From contig CM049316.1 in the NCBI GenBank assembly GCA_026874595.1, positions 24,823,839 to 24,887,838 on the forward strand: a stretch of 64,000 nt of DNA. The letters run 5' to 3'. Each line of letters begins with the position of its first letter. Within the stretch, counting starts at the first letter, position 1. Made by a program: the position numbers and the translations under genes. Positions 27,741 to 37,300 of this stretch are shown in pieces. Below the pieces are notes generated by a model. It did not search any database. It had not been told where the DNA came from and saw only the letters and a list, made by a program, of their open reading frames with translations. Source of the stretch: Sipunculus nudus (lineage: Eukaryota > Annelida > Sipuncula > Golfingiida > Sipunculidae).

Positions 27741-29763
27741 TTTAAATGTTAATATTTATAAATATATATGTAAATGCAATATATATTCAATTAAGTTATA
27801 TCTAAATATCATAAGTATTTAATACAATGCTTTTTTAATAAATAATAGCAAAGAAACATTTAAACATTGCAGTAAAACACTTTCTTTAAAATAAATAATA
27901 TATGGGAAATTATTTAATAACCAGTTTTACAATTAAAATAATGTAAAAAATGTAATATAATAATTAGTGCTGATAGACCCATCTATGTTCTACTTTCTAA
28001 TGATATTTTGGGGGTAAAAAAAAATATGAAATTGCATAAAAAAAAAACAATATTTGTGGCGGCATCTGACGTCTTTGGGTGAAACTAACATTGAGGTACG
28101 ACAGGCAGACATTTAAACCTACTTAACAGTACCTAATGGAGTAAAAAATTGGTTCTCAGGTATTCAATCTCAAAATTAAGTGAAGTATTTGGGTCATTTA
28201 TTTGGCAGATGTAAATGGAATGGTGGGAGTGGGTCAGTTCCAGTAATTCCAAGTCAGTTTTGGTCAGTTCCAGTAATTCCAAGTCAGTTCCGGTCAGTTC
28301 CTGTAAAAAGTCGAGCCGTTTAATTTTGCTCATAGCTGGAGTTTATTATATTAGAGGAGGAGGGTTCGGGGAACCTGGGTTCCCCGTCTGAATGGGGGTG
28401 TGTGGGCGGAGCCCCCACCTTAAGCTTGATTTTCCTGTTAAAATAGTAAATGGTTTCCCATTTTCACGATAGATGCCTCTTCAATCGCAGATATAAATGA
28501 ACAAAACTTGGTCCTGCTGGTATCTTGTCTTCACGGCTCACTTAGTAGCGTGTAGGGCTCCTAGTCCAGAGATCGTAGGTTGGATTCCTGATTCAGGCGA
28601 CTTCTGATGCTTAGTAGTTGTTTATGTTAGAAGAGTTGAGTGTAGGGACATCTACAGGGAAAAGTAGGAGTTAAAATAGGGAATGACAGGTGACAATTTT
28701 ATTTAGGCTGTTGCTATTGGTCCGGGCCCGGACCCATTATGCAGCCGGCTATTCGTCCGGCACTTCCTGTGCACATGCGCAGTGAGCAGTTGCACCGTAA
28801 TGCAGAAGTGCCGGGCGCAGACTACGCGAAGCTAATGGTCCGGCACTCTTAGAATCTGGCTCAGTACCGGTACTTCATATGATATACGCAGGGCGCGGCA
28901 GTGAGTGCCGGACCCGCAACAATTGAGCTATTGGTCCGGCAGTTTTATTTTATGTCACTTATAAAGCAAAAAAGACACTGCCGGATCCGCATCAATTGAG
29001 CTATTCGTCCGGCAGTTTTATTTTATGTCACTTAAAAAGTAAAAGAGACGGTGCCGGACCCGCAACAACTGAGCTATTCGTCTGGCAGTTTCATTTTATG
29101 TCACTTATAAAGCAAAGAAGACACTGCCGGATCCGCATCAATTGAGCTATTCGTCCGGCAGTTTTATTTTATGTCACTTAAATAGTAAAAGAGACGGTGC
29201 CGGACCCTCAACAACTGAGCTATTCGTCCGGCAGTTTTATTTTATGTCACTTGTATAGTAAAAATAGTCAGTGCCGGACAGGTCACCAACCACAACGGCA
29301 GCCATAGCGTTTGAAACGTTTTGTCATTCTCGATGCTGTTTCTGCAATGCCGTACGCAGAAATGGAGGCTGCTTTTTGAAGCCTAATTTAACAGCTTATT
29401 CACAGCCATTTTTGCGGGAGAACGCCGTCGCTGGCACAGCACGGCTCAGTTTGGCTGTACCAGTCAAAACAAGATGCCCGTTTCCGGTTATCTGCGCAGT
29501 ACGCCACTGCGCATGTAAACCGGAACTAGTACGGAATAATAGCTGCACGGCAGTATTCACGGGTCCGGAGCTCTAGACACTTCGTTCCTCAATTTATGTT
29601 CCTCAATACAAGCGAAGCCCACATTCTATAGTGGCTCCAAAAATATTACTTGCACTTACTTTATATGACTGCGGACTGGTATTCTTAATGAAGATCCGGG
29701 CAGTAGTACATTGTCAGCCACCAACAACAGTGGCAGGCGACGGGGGATCTGTATGCTGGACAT
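3653..29763 (-). CDS. LONP2: LONP2, peroxisomal Lon protease homolog (17 exons, complete)
   Basis: ATP-dependent serine protease and chaperone of the peroxisomal matrix. Coding exons, 5' to 3' on the minus strand: 29763-29660, 19944-19857, 19275-19080, 18579-18464, 17396-17244, 16701-16535, 14676-14578, 13969-13895, 13556-13371, 12744-12597, 12010-11931, 10467-10235, 7396-7146, 5681-5469, 4827-4630, 4256-4146, 3766-3653. They sum to 2532 nt, 843 aa plus stop (human about 852), and every junction keeps phase with GT-AG ends. Domain order: N-terminal LON substrate-binding domain ([14 protein letters not shown]...VLLPG) across exons 1-6, AAA+ module with Walker [10 protein letters not shown] (372-380) and Walker B LLDEVD (D439, E440), then the Lon protease domain with catalytic S733 in KDGPSAG and K776 in GGIKEK, 43 residues apart as in E. 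coli Lon. The protein ends in SKL, a canonical PTS1 peroxisomal import signal, which separates it from mitochondrial LONP1. The start ATG has a perfect GCCACC Kozak context. Its introns host most transposons of the window. Confidence 0.97.
6302..6643. mobile_element. Palindromic MITE (about 340 bp)
   Basis: The termini are inverse copies, including AAAGGTATGGTTCTCAGGC at 6319 and its complement ending at 6624, extended outward by CTAAGGC...AAAA-rich arms. LONP2 intron 13. Confidence 0.7.
8386..10082 (+). mobile_element. Helentron-like non-autonomous element, family 1, copy A
   Basis: Starts ACTAGAATACGGGTAGTCGA with a perfect 7-bp stem (GTAGTCG-ACAAG-CGACTAC, 8398-8416). The core consists of alternating units of about 130 and 150 bp, each with the palindrome GGTGGCGCCACC or a one-base variant (for example 8808, 8949, 9078, 9227), plus the marker blocks GATATGAGCTTGGATGTCTG and GATATGAGTGATTTTA. 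The right end is GC-rich and finishes ATACAATAA, but the 3' hairpin of the other copies has been lost. Lies in LONP2 intron 12. Both flanks resemble each other (TTTAGC...ACCACCT), suggesting insertion into an older repeat. Confidence 0.75.
10811..11250. mobile_element. CGCGA-rich MITE (about 440 bp)
   Basis: Left end TACTGTGGTTGCCTTTTTGT and right end the inverse of TACTGTGGTTGGCTTTATAT, both followed by TTCGCGAGG/TTCACGAGG. Decayed relatives (CTGTGGATTTAATTTTCACA) occur at about 351 and 33356. LONP2 intron 11. Confidence 0.65.
11500..11720 (-). mobile_element. Decayed tRNA-derived SINE candidate in LONP2 intron
   Basis: On the minus strand, AGCTTCTGTGGTCTAAAGAA is followed about 35 bp later by GTGAGTTATAATCTC, which resembles eroded A and B boxes, then an ACCC-rich body. 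Resemblance only. Confidence 0.35.
14269..14367. repeat. 33-bp tandem repeat, three units
   Basis: ATGGATTGTACATATACTTA plus 13 bp (TTCCAGCTTATAC) is repeated three times without gaps in LONP2 intron 7. Confidence 0.85.
14698..15883 (+). mobile_element. Helentron-like non-autonomous element, family 1, copy B (full ends)
   Basis: Same 5' end as copy A (ACTAGAATACGGGTAGTCGA with hairpin), the same alternating core with GGTGGCGCCACC palindromes, and an intact 3' hairpin (GTATCCGC, 13-nt loop, GCGGATAC, 15850-15878) followed by AATAA. Located in LONP2 intron 6. Terminal hairpins plus a tandem core, with no long inverted repeats, resemble the pearl/HINE Helentron derivatives known from bivalves. 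Confidence 0.78.
18877..18943. repeat. 28-bp tandem repeat, partial third unit
   Basis: GAGCTGTGAAGGAGCATTTC then TTGAGCTGAGAAGGAGCATT, ending GAAGGAGCCTCTCT. LONP2 intron 3. Confidence 0.75.
20633..20858. mobile_element. MITE with CAGGGCTC termini
   Basis: Left end CAGGGCTCGACATTAAC, right end inverse of CAGGGCTCCTCATTAAC. A related copy is at 46440. LONP2 intron 1. Confidence 0.6.
20971..22249 (+). mobile_element. Helentron-like non-autonomous element, family 2
   Basis: Starts ACTAGATATTTCTTGGCACC with a perfect hairpin (TGGCACC-GCA-GGTGCCA, 20984-21000). Ends with GTATCCCC...GGGGATAC (22207-22233) and AATAA. This is the same architecture as family 1 with a different core. The core repeats carry GGTGGCACCACC palindromes and many AGGTCA half-sites (TCAAGGTCA, TGACCTTGA). 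Lies in LONP2 intron 1. Confidence 0.72.
22250..23036 (+). repeat. Tandem duplicate of the right part of the family 2 element
   Basis: Near-identical to 21583-22249 over its whole length, so the duplication is recent. It contains about 120 bp (a GGTGGCGCCACC unit at about 22690-22806) that the first copy lacks; in copy 1 the sequence jumps from ATAGGTGG straight to ACCTATTC. Confidence 0.85.
23104..23524 (+). mobile_element. SINE-like interspersed repeat, copy 1 (unoccupied site of the MULE target)
   Basis: About 420 bp that recur around the MULE insertion. The interior has a tRNA-like stretch with a good RNA polymerase III B box (GGTTCAATTCC at about 23391) preceded by TTAGTAGCATGTAGGGCTC, suggesting a tRNA-derived SINE. 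The position equal to the MULE insertion point reads TTTGATTT once (23184-23191), so this copy shows the repeat before insertion. Lies in LONP2 intron 1. Confidence 0.7.
23527..23702. mobile_element. 176-bp MITE with AGTGGAACCC termini
   Basis: AGTGGAACCC at the left and GGGTTCCACT at the right, with an interior reiterating GGTGGTCATA/GTGGTCGTAATT motifs in both directions. LONP2 intron 1, between the SINE-like repeat and the MULE. Confidence 0.6.
24454..24548. repeat. Left terminal inverted repeat of the MULE
   Basis: Begins GGGCTCGACTTTTTACAG and continues as reiterated GGAACTGACC-type decamers to about 24548. A second, diverged copy of the same block sits at 24617-24700, giving the left end a duplicated subterminal region. 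Confidence 0.85.
25038..25102. repeat. AT microsatellite inside the MULE
   Basis: (AT)n with minor TGTA interruptions. Two more such tracts lie in the same element, at about 25694-25742 and 27700-27736. Confidence 0.95.
25761..27567 (-). pseudogene. Mutator-like (MULE) transposase, split by a single frameshift
   Basis: Two long minus-strand frames make one transposase. The upstream frame runs from an apparent splice acceptor (ATTAG at 27568-27572, coding from 27567) to a TGA at 26483. It carries a basic N-terminal region and the first two acidic residues of a DDE core, in [20 protein letters not shown] and VLGTDDELA. The downstream frame begins at ATG 26486, overlapping that TGA as ATGA, and runs 241 aa to 25761. 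It contains [16 protein letters not shown] (the C/H motif between D and E), [13 protein letters not shown] with the presumed catalytic E, and a basic nuclear-localisation-like tail ending KRQRLFP. These motifs and their order fit MULE transposases. Because the catalytic residues are divided between frames, neither product alone could work. A one-base deletion at 26485 or nearby is the simplest cause. No ATG is seen at the N-terminus, so a short 5' exon is probably missing from this model. Confidence 0.85.
28225..28318. repeat. Right terminal inverted repeat of the MULE
   Basis: Reverse complement begins CGGCTCGACTTTTTACAG and matches the left end apart from the outermost base and some loss or gain of GGAACTGACC units. 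Confidence 0.85.
28327..28706 (+). mobile_element. SINE-like interspersed repeat, copy 2, right part (interrupted by the MULE)
   Basis: Continues the repeat whose left 66 bp is at 24388-24453. Shares with copy 1 the GAGGAGGG block, the CGATAGATG segment, the tRNA-like stretch (TTAGTAGCGTGTAGGGCTC, then GATCGTAGGTTGGATTCC) and the GTAGGGACATCTACAGGG tail. Confidence 0.7.
28710..29575. mobile_element. GC-rich foldback-like element next to LONP2 exon 1
   Basis: CpG-rich island in an AT-rich intron. Its two ends are imperfect inverted copies, sharing CCGGACCC, GCTATT, TCCGG and ACATGCGCAGTG in the same order. The centre is a 73-bp minisatellite. It ends 85 bp inside LONP2 intron 1. No target duplication is assigned. 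Confidence 0.5.
28906..29271. repeat. 73-bp minisatellite, five units, alternating A/B types
   Basis: Unit starts (TGCCGG) at 28906, 28979, 29052, 29125 and 29198, with the next at 29272. Units alternate between GACCCGCAACAA and GATCCGCATCAA variants, giving a 146-bp higher-order period. Each unit contains TGCCGGA and TCCGGCA about 30 bp apart, so it can fold into a hairpin. Confidence 0.9.
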
Positions 29764-31391
29764 GGTGGCTCCACCCTACAGTCACGATCTGAACGAGACA
29801 GCGAAAGTCACAGCAACTCAGGGACAGATTGTGTTATGGAAGATTGTATCACACACCTTGCACGTCACTCTACCTTTCATAACACTACAAATCAACCAAA
29901 CTTTGTTGTTATGTCAAAGTCCACAGAACTTTCGCGTTTTCTTTCGTCTGTGGACACAACCGACCTTGACCCAAGAGCTGAAACCACACTCCCGGACATA
30001 CGTGAATTAGAGAGATGTTTAGCTTTTCATTATTCAACAAATTTTTCCTAACCCGATATAAAATTTTAATATAACATAAATGTTTTATGAAAAATTAATA
30101 GTTTGCTGATATTAATATATGAGAGGCTAAAATATATGAGAAGCTACGCCAATAAAAATTACAAATTTATAAGAATCAACTTGCGTGGAGAGAATAATAG
30201 ATTGGTATTTTCTTAAAATTTGCTATTTAAAGGAATAATCACTCATACATAATGATATCAAATAAAATATTAATTTACGATCCAATGGTAAACAGTTAGT
30301 GATTCACATATTTGCAGTTTTATTGATGAATTCTGCTGTAAATCAAAATAAAATGTAGACCAGAAACCAATCTATGGGTCAAAGTTTAGAGTGCACCCGG
30401 GGGGTAACCAAAACAACAACATTGCTTACCTGTCAAGATTTCCACATGTTCATATATGGACTAAACCCTCAATAAACTGTGTCTGGGCATGAGTCATGAA
30501 TGATTTCTTCCCAAAATAGCCCACTGCTCACAGAGGATGTGTCACCCAGCCAGTTCCAGTATAAAATATTAAGTGAATGGACAAGCAGGTTTTACAGACT
30601 GTGAACAGACCAACAGAGCATTTGAAAAAAACTGTGAACTTGAAACTTGCTTGGCCAACTTGGTTCAGAAAAATACAGGTATTTAACCGTAAATGGCATA
30701 ATGTGCACTTATATCTTTAATGAAAATCTCATAATAACTGCAGTGTAAATGCTCAATTTCGTTTATGCTCTCTATTACTGATAGCTGGATAAAAATTAAT
30801 ATAAGATGGGTGTAATTCCAAAATGTAATTTCACATGATTTATTGGCCTAAATGATATCTTTTGCACAATTTTTCCCAAATGATATTGGCAAGACCTTAA
30901 TTTTGATATTCCTCATAGAGTACAGCTTCCAGAGAAACATATGATTTCATATTTTAAATTATAATTGAAGCAGAAATAAATTACACCAATGGCCCTGGAA
31001 GTGTAGAAATACAAAGGAACACAAAGACTAAATGAAAGTTTTTTTTGCTCCCATGATGTTTCTGTTATCTTGCTTTACAGGGTACATACATAGTACATAT
31101 AATCACCTATTTAGTTTAATTTTAACATTTTGAGTATAAGCTTTTCATTGGATGCACAGTGCAATACAATGCTCTCACTGGTCTAATTACAATTCTTTGC
31201 CATGTGCTTGCCATGGTGGTAAAACCCAGAGAATCTTGCTATATATAGCAGTATTTAAAGCAAAGGAGACCCCTGCATGAGGAGTGTATATATGTTCAAG
31301 CCAATGTCTGTTATTGGGAGTTTCCACTTCAAACCTAATTACAATACTGTTTATACCACAGGCTTTCCAACTTCTCTCCAACAGGAATTAC
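29764..31391. promoter_or_regulatory. Divergent promoter interval, LONP2 / DUSP3-like
   Basis: About 1.6 kb between the two start codons. The LONP2 side is relatively GC-rich and runs straight into a GCCACC-ATG with no TATA box visible. The DUSP side has TATAAAATA at 30560. Both genes presumably start transcription here. Confidence 0.6.
30590..30678 (+). other. Candidate 5' non-coding exon of the DUSP3-like gene
   Basis: Lies about 30 bp after TATAAAATA (30560-30568) and ends in a usable donor, AAATACAG|GTATTT. It would splice to the acceptor at 31384/31385. Inference from signals only. Confidence 0.3.
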
Positions 31392-34300
31392 ATGATGGCA
31401 GAAATACAAAGCCAAACATCTGGACAGTCCAAATCCACAGAACCCCCTCTGACAGTAGAGAAACTGAAACAGATCATGAAGGAGATTGTACCGGAGGGCA
31501 GTGATAAATTTAAGAAGAAACACAAACCTGTACCTGCAGGTGCTGCCCCCACAGTGTGGTTCATAAACAGAGACTTTAATGTTATAGGATCTGTGGATCC
31601 ATACAATGAGGTGTACCCTGGCATTATACTCAGTGATCAGTAAGTAATTATATACTAGTATGATATTAACCAGCTTGTAACACATTGCCTTTGTATTTGT
31701 CCTAGGGTGGCATATCAGCGAGAGGTCCATAGGCCTGAGGGATATAACGGCAATACCCAACAAACTGGTTCATAATATTTTTATTAAAGGGGCCCAATCA
31801 CCTATAAAGCATGTTGAATTAACATGAAAAATAGCTTCTTCCCGTTCAAATAAATTTGTACCTGACAAATATTGGCCTGAAACTGTTTGCCTACTCTTGT
31901 AAAGAGTGTTAAAAACAGTGGACTGGGCGCAAACACAAGTGTAAACATAAAGAGTGCATGCATCATCAGGCCACAACACCTGTCAGTCAGGAGATGCTCT
32001 GACCAACTAAATGTAATATTTGTTCCCACTGGCTGAAACATCACATGTTGCAGCTCACAATCAGACATCTAGTCACTAGGCCTTGTTATGGTTAATATAG
32101 ACACATGTGGACTGTGTTTATCAACAAGCAGAGCCATAACTAGGTGTTAAACAGCCGTATGCAAGGTACTCACAACAGGTTTTGCTGGTAAACTTTTGTG
32201 TAAAGGAAACCTGAAAAATGTGAAAGAGTAGGCATAATATTGCTTCTGATTATGTCCCTTTAAATGGTCCTACATGTTATCAACACAACCAATGGTGCAC
32301 AGTCACTCTATTTTCAAAAAGTACTAAAGTAAAACATTTCAAAATTAAAATTTCTCTAAGTCACTTGCCATAATACGTATTATCTTCCACTATCAGTTCA
32401 TTTTGTTTGAATACAAAATATTCCAAGTAAAACCATCCCAGTTTACAGGCTGATTGTCTCTTTTTCTCCTGTTATATATTTTATGGTTCTGTGTGTAGAT
32501 AAAAACAAGCCAAGTGTTTCTGTGTACTCTAGAGCAAGTCACTCAGTAACCAGGGTCTCCACATATAAGGAAATGGATAAGTTAAGCACAGATAGAGTTG
32601 AGTTGCTCGCAACAATCCATTTCTTTAGTAAAATGCAAACTCCATGGACTGGCGGTATGACTGTTTTGGCATAAAGATAATAATCATTTCTAAATTAGGA
32701 CAGATCTTGCAGCTATTTTGGGGATATAAAACTGAATATATGTGTTGTTAGCTCAGCTGACTATAAGTCATCTGAGCTATAGTCGTGGTCCATTGTCCGT
32801 CCGTCTGTCTGTCCGTCCATAGATGTGGCATGTTTTGAAACCGTAAGACCTAGGAATCCAAAATTCAGCATAATGTTAGATGTCCCCAAGATCTCCTACC
32901 AAGCCGAAAACTGGGTCTTTGCGACTTCGTTCCTTTGAGAAACTAAGGAAAAAACCTCAATTTTTTATTGAAAACCTATTTTCACACTTCAGGACTGCCT
33001 AATATCAAAACTACTCATCTGTTTTTCCTCATATTTACCATAAATAATTCCCCTATATAGTTTCTATGTACATGCATGAAATTATGTCTGTATTATATAA
33101 TTTTAAAAAGTTATGGGCCCAAACATAATGCATTTTGTAAAAAATCAGGAAAGATATTTGATCACTTAACACAAAACATGTTAAAGCTATGGACCTTTTT
33201 TCCAGTAATATAACTTTAATTAATCAAAATAAAATTGTATACCCAAAATTAGATCAAAATCTTTTAAATTTTTTGAAACATTAACAAAAATAAAAAATTG
33301 GTACCTTAAATTTTGCCCAACTTTGACCATGGCACTTTTTTTTTCCTGTAAGTACTGTGGATTTAATTTTCACAGCATGTTTTTGTTAGCATTTTGTCTG
33401 TTAACACCAACAATATGAAACCAGTTCATCAAAAACTGTAGATTTTATTCAAGTTTTTAAGCACCATGTAACATATTGTTTACATCAAGCTAGTGTTATG
33501 CAGTTTGCAAGAGCTCAGCTCCCCAGCTTCAGCTCTCAGTTCCTAAAATTTGGCATACAATTAGATGTCTCCAAAATCCCCTTCCATGCCAAGAATTTGG
33601 TCACTAGGACTTAATACCTTGGAGATATTAATGAAAAACTTCAATTTTTCCATTAAAAACCCATTGTTACACTTCAAGACTGCCTAAATATCAAAACCAC
33701 TGATCTGACTTTAATCATATATAGTATACATATTTTTCTATACATTCTCTATTCACATGCCGGAAATGATGTCAGTATTGGGTAATTGTTTTAAATTTTA
33801 AGTTATGAGCCCAAACATAATGCACTTTGTAAAAAATCAAGAAATATATTTACTCTCTTAACAAGAGGATTGTTGAAGCTAGAGATTTTTTGTCAGGGAT
33901 GTAACATTATTTTATCAAGATTCAATTGAATACCTAAAATTAGTTCTGAATTTTTCAAATTTTATAAGTTATTAGTATAAATATAAAATTAGTACCTTAA
34001 ATTTTTCCAAACTTTGACCATGGCACGTTTGTTTCCTGTGAGCACTGTTGATATAATTTTCATATCACGCACATATAAGGATTTCAGCTTTTTAGTTTAG
34101 AAATCTGAAAGAAATTGGCCAAAATTGTAGCTTTTATTAATGTTTTTATTAGACCATGTCAGACCTGAGCTCTCCCCAGTCCCTCTTGAGTCACCTGTAT
34201 GTTGACCTTGTTGACCTTTCATCAAATTATGCACGCTTGACGCGAGGCATACACTGGGGCAGCCAGGCAGCTTATGGCCAGCCACAGTTGATCCAGGTGT

Positions 34301-37300
34301 TCAACCCAACTCATCTAGTAGTTTTAACTAACAACATACAATAAACAATAAATTAATAAATTTTTATTGGTTTTTAATAACAAATTAAAGAAAAATAGAA
34401 AAGGAATTGGTAGTTGATAATAACAGGAGATTAACTTGAAGTTACTGATGATATAAGAATCTTGTATCAATTGATAGTATGTCAGGTATTCCAAATAACA
34501 CCATGCAGTTACCTATGGTTTTTTTAGTTCAATTTTAATGATAAAAAAATAAATCATATTATTCATTACTAATCATTAGGGATCATATGAAGGAAATTAA
34601 TGATAGACAAAGATGCAGTTGATAATATTAATCTAGATTCCTGCTGTGTCTAGTGTATACATTGATGTAAAATTAGTCCAAAATGAATATATTACATTTA
34701 TTTTTTTTAATATGAAAAAAGCCATAACACCAGGTACTTATGACCATTATTTAAATGTGTTAATTTTGTATATTCTGGATCCTCAACATCATTGTTTGGT
34801 GAAAACAGAATAAATACCAGACATGTTGCGAATACTTTGCAAATGTATTTGAATACGAATATGAATATGTACTCCATTATAAAATTTCTTGCATAAGAAT
34901 GGGAATTCAGGTAAAAATGAAAGTATATGAATACCAGTGCAAATATTTTCAAAATGTATTCATGAATGCATTCATGAATGTATTCTTTGATAGTATTTTA
35001 ATAATCATTTCAGTTGTATTTTATTTTAGAAAACATACGATTCTCTTATTATTTTTAATAAAAATTATATTTGGGACAATTTGTAATTATTTTTAATAAA
35101 AAGTTAAACTCTTATATTATATGTTCTGCTTATAAGTTATATGGCCAAGCCAAAATCTGTGTGACAAAAGCACTCCATTTGTTAATAAAATAAATGAAAT
35201 CAATCCTCTTCCCTGTCTCCAAAGATACTATCAAAATCAAAAACATAAGCTAAACACTCACAACTCATAATACAGCTTATATTTATTTCCACACAAAACA
35301 AGCATGTGCCTCATTTCTAAATCATATTTTTTTATCATATATAACAGCTGAGTGCCGTGACCCATGGGTCCCTTGTTGTATTTTATCTGTAGGAAAAATC
35401 CTAGGACCATGTGCCTGAAAGTACAATGTTGTCTATGTGGAAAACTTGCAATCAAAGAAGGAAGATCATTTATGATGAATATCAAATAAATTAGATTTTG
35501 TACCGATGGTTGCCACCATGATTTATGACACTTGTGCTGGACACTATGTTGATATCCTCTTTTGTGCAACTGATTGGCATCGGGGCAAGTGTATTTCTAC
35601 TGTGTATAGGTGTAAGGAAATGTTTTTCAAATATCAAATAAATTAGATTTTGTACCAATGGTTGCCACCATGATTTATGACACCAATGTGCTGGACACTA
35701 TGTTGATGTCCTCTTTTGTGCAACTGATTGGCATCGGGGCAAGTGTATTTCTACTGTGTATAGGTGTAAGGAAATGTTTTTCGAAAAAATATTCACAGAA
35801 ATCACTGCATTTGACATGTACCTAATGTATCTATCAAAAATAGGGCTTCTTTAATATTACTTAAGGTTAATTTCAAGATCTGTACTTTTTTTTCACAGGG
35901 CACTTGCATTTCAGAAGGATGAGCTGAGGAAATTGGGAGTTACACACATCCTGAATGCAGCTCAGGGCACCAAGTTTAACCAGATAGACACAGCAGCTGC
36001 ATACTATGCTGACCTCAACCTGGAGTTTATGGGTATTCCTGCTGTAGATATCTTCACATATAAACTATCAAAACACTTCACGCCAGCAGCTGAGTTCATA
36101 CACAGGGCTCTGTCATCAAAAGGTGAGCTAATGTCAGTGCAGATTTTATTTATTTGAATTATTTGCAGATCTATAATGTATGTATGCCAGATCAGTGACT
36201 GATTATATTGGGATGACTTGAGTTTTTAATTTTGGGCTTTAAATAGTGCACTCAGATTGATTTGAATTATCAAGTTTTAATCAGTTCAGTCAGCTTCCGT
36301 TTGGTTCAGAAAAATATCTTTGATAAGAATACAAACAAAATATGGGTTAACTTGCTAATGTCACCTTCTTCACAATATTACATACAAGGAAAGTATTTTG
36401 TAACATAAGCTCCATACATAGAAGTGGGGGAGGGTATGCACTGGATTTTCAGGATTTAATATTGATTTTGATTATCTATGCATTTTATTCCAATATTGCA
36501 CATTGTTTGTAACTAATTGGAAGGTCAAACTCTATTTTTTGTGAGCTCCTCTCACCCTGACTGCTAGTATGGTGATTTGGGTAATAACACTAGTCATATC
36601 ATCATAGGTTCAACAGTTGTTTATATTTGCTAAAGCAACATACAACTTTGATATTCAAATGGATAGAAGCATATTGAATCAAAGTAACATTATATCTCAA
36701 GTGCACTCATCAGCCTGGTATACAACTCCTGCTGGCTTTTTTTCCAAATTCTCTTAATGTTTTCACATTCTTTGCAGACCACTTATTGTTTATAGTTTGA
36801 TTAAAATAGATGGTAAATATGTATTATTTGATTCATGTTACATGTTCAGAAAATATTTTCAGCTGATTGAGTCTTGATGGTATGGCAGGAGCCCTTACTT
36901 GTGAAGTCTCAGTATATTTATTTATATCTGCAAATCATCAAGTATGAGAGTGTGCATGATAAATAATTTTGCAGTTGTATTTAGCTGTCTGAAGACACTT
37001 CCATCATTATTACGTAATGATTGTTTGATATTATACCCACACAGCAATGTATACATGTACTATCTCTTAAGAGGAAAACAGTATGTATATTGCATATCAT
37101 ACACAGTGTCATTGTATCCACTTAATCAGAGTTTTGCGGATACTATGCTTTCAGCCGACCGCTGCCACCGCCACGTAGGTGACTTCCATCATTAGTCAAA
37201 TGATGAAACCCAGGAGTATGTTGGGGTCACATGTGAACTGCTGTGCCCCAATTTTATTTGGACCTCTGATCTTTCCTCTCTGCCCAGCGTCCATTTATGT

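Larger units (their letters stand above)
24454..28318 (-). mobile_element. 3,865-bp Mutator-like DNA transposon in LONP2 intron 1
   Basis: The element is bounded by inverted termini, GGCTCGACTTTTTACAGG from both ends, and flanked by the perfect 8-bp duplication TTTAATTT at 24446-24453 and 28319-28326. The terminal repeats, roughly 90 bp, are built from short tandem motifs (GGAACTGACC, GGAATTACT, AAACTGAC). The left subterminal block is repeated again at 24617-24750. Inside are the split transposase on the minus strand, AT microsatellites and AT-rich filler. It lies in the same orientation as LONP2. Eight-base duplications fit MULE, hAT or P elements; the transposase motifs favour MULE. Confidence 0.9.

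Noticed and set aside
28906-29271. Regular repeats considered as a CRISPR array
   Set aside because: Units are contiguous 73-bp tandem copies without unique spacers, in an animal gene intron.
29271-30051. Plus-strand frames of about 100 codons around LONP2 exon 1
   Set aside because: They run antisense to exon 1 and its 5' UTR or through the GC-rich foldback element; the GC content lengthens chance frames.
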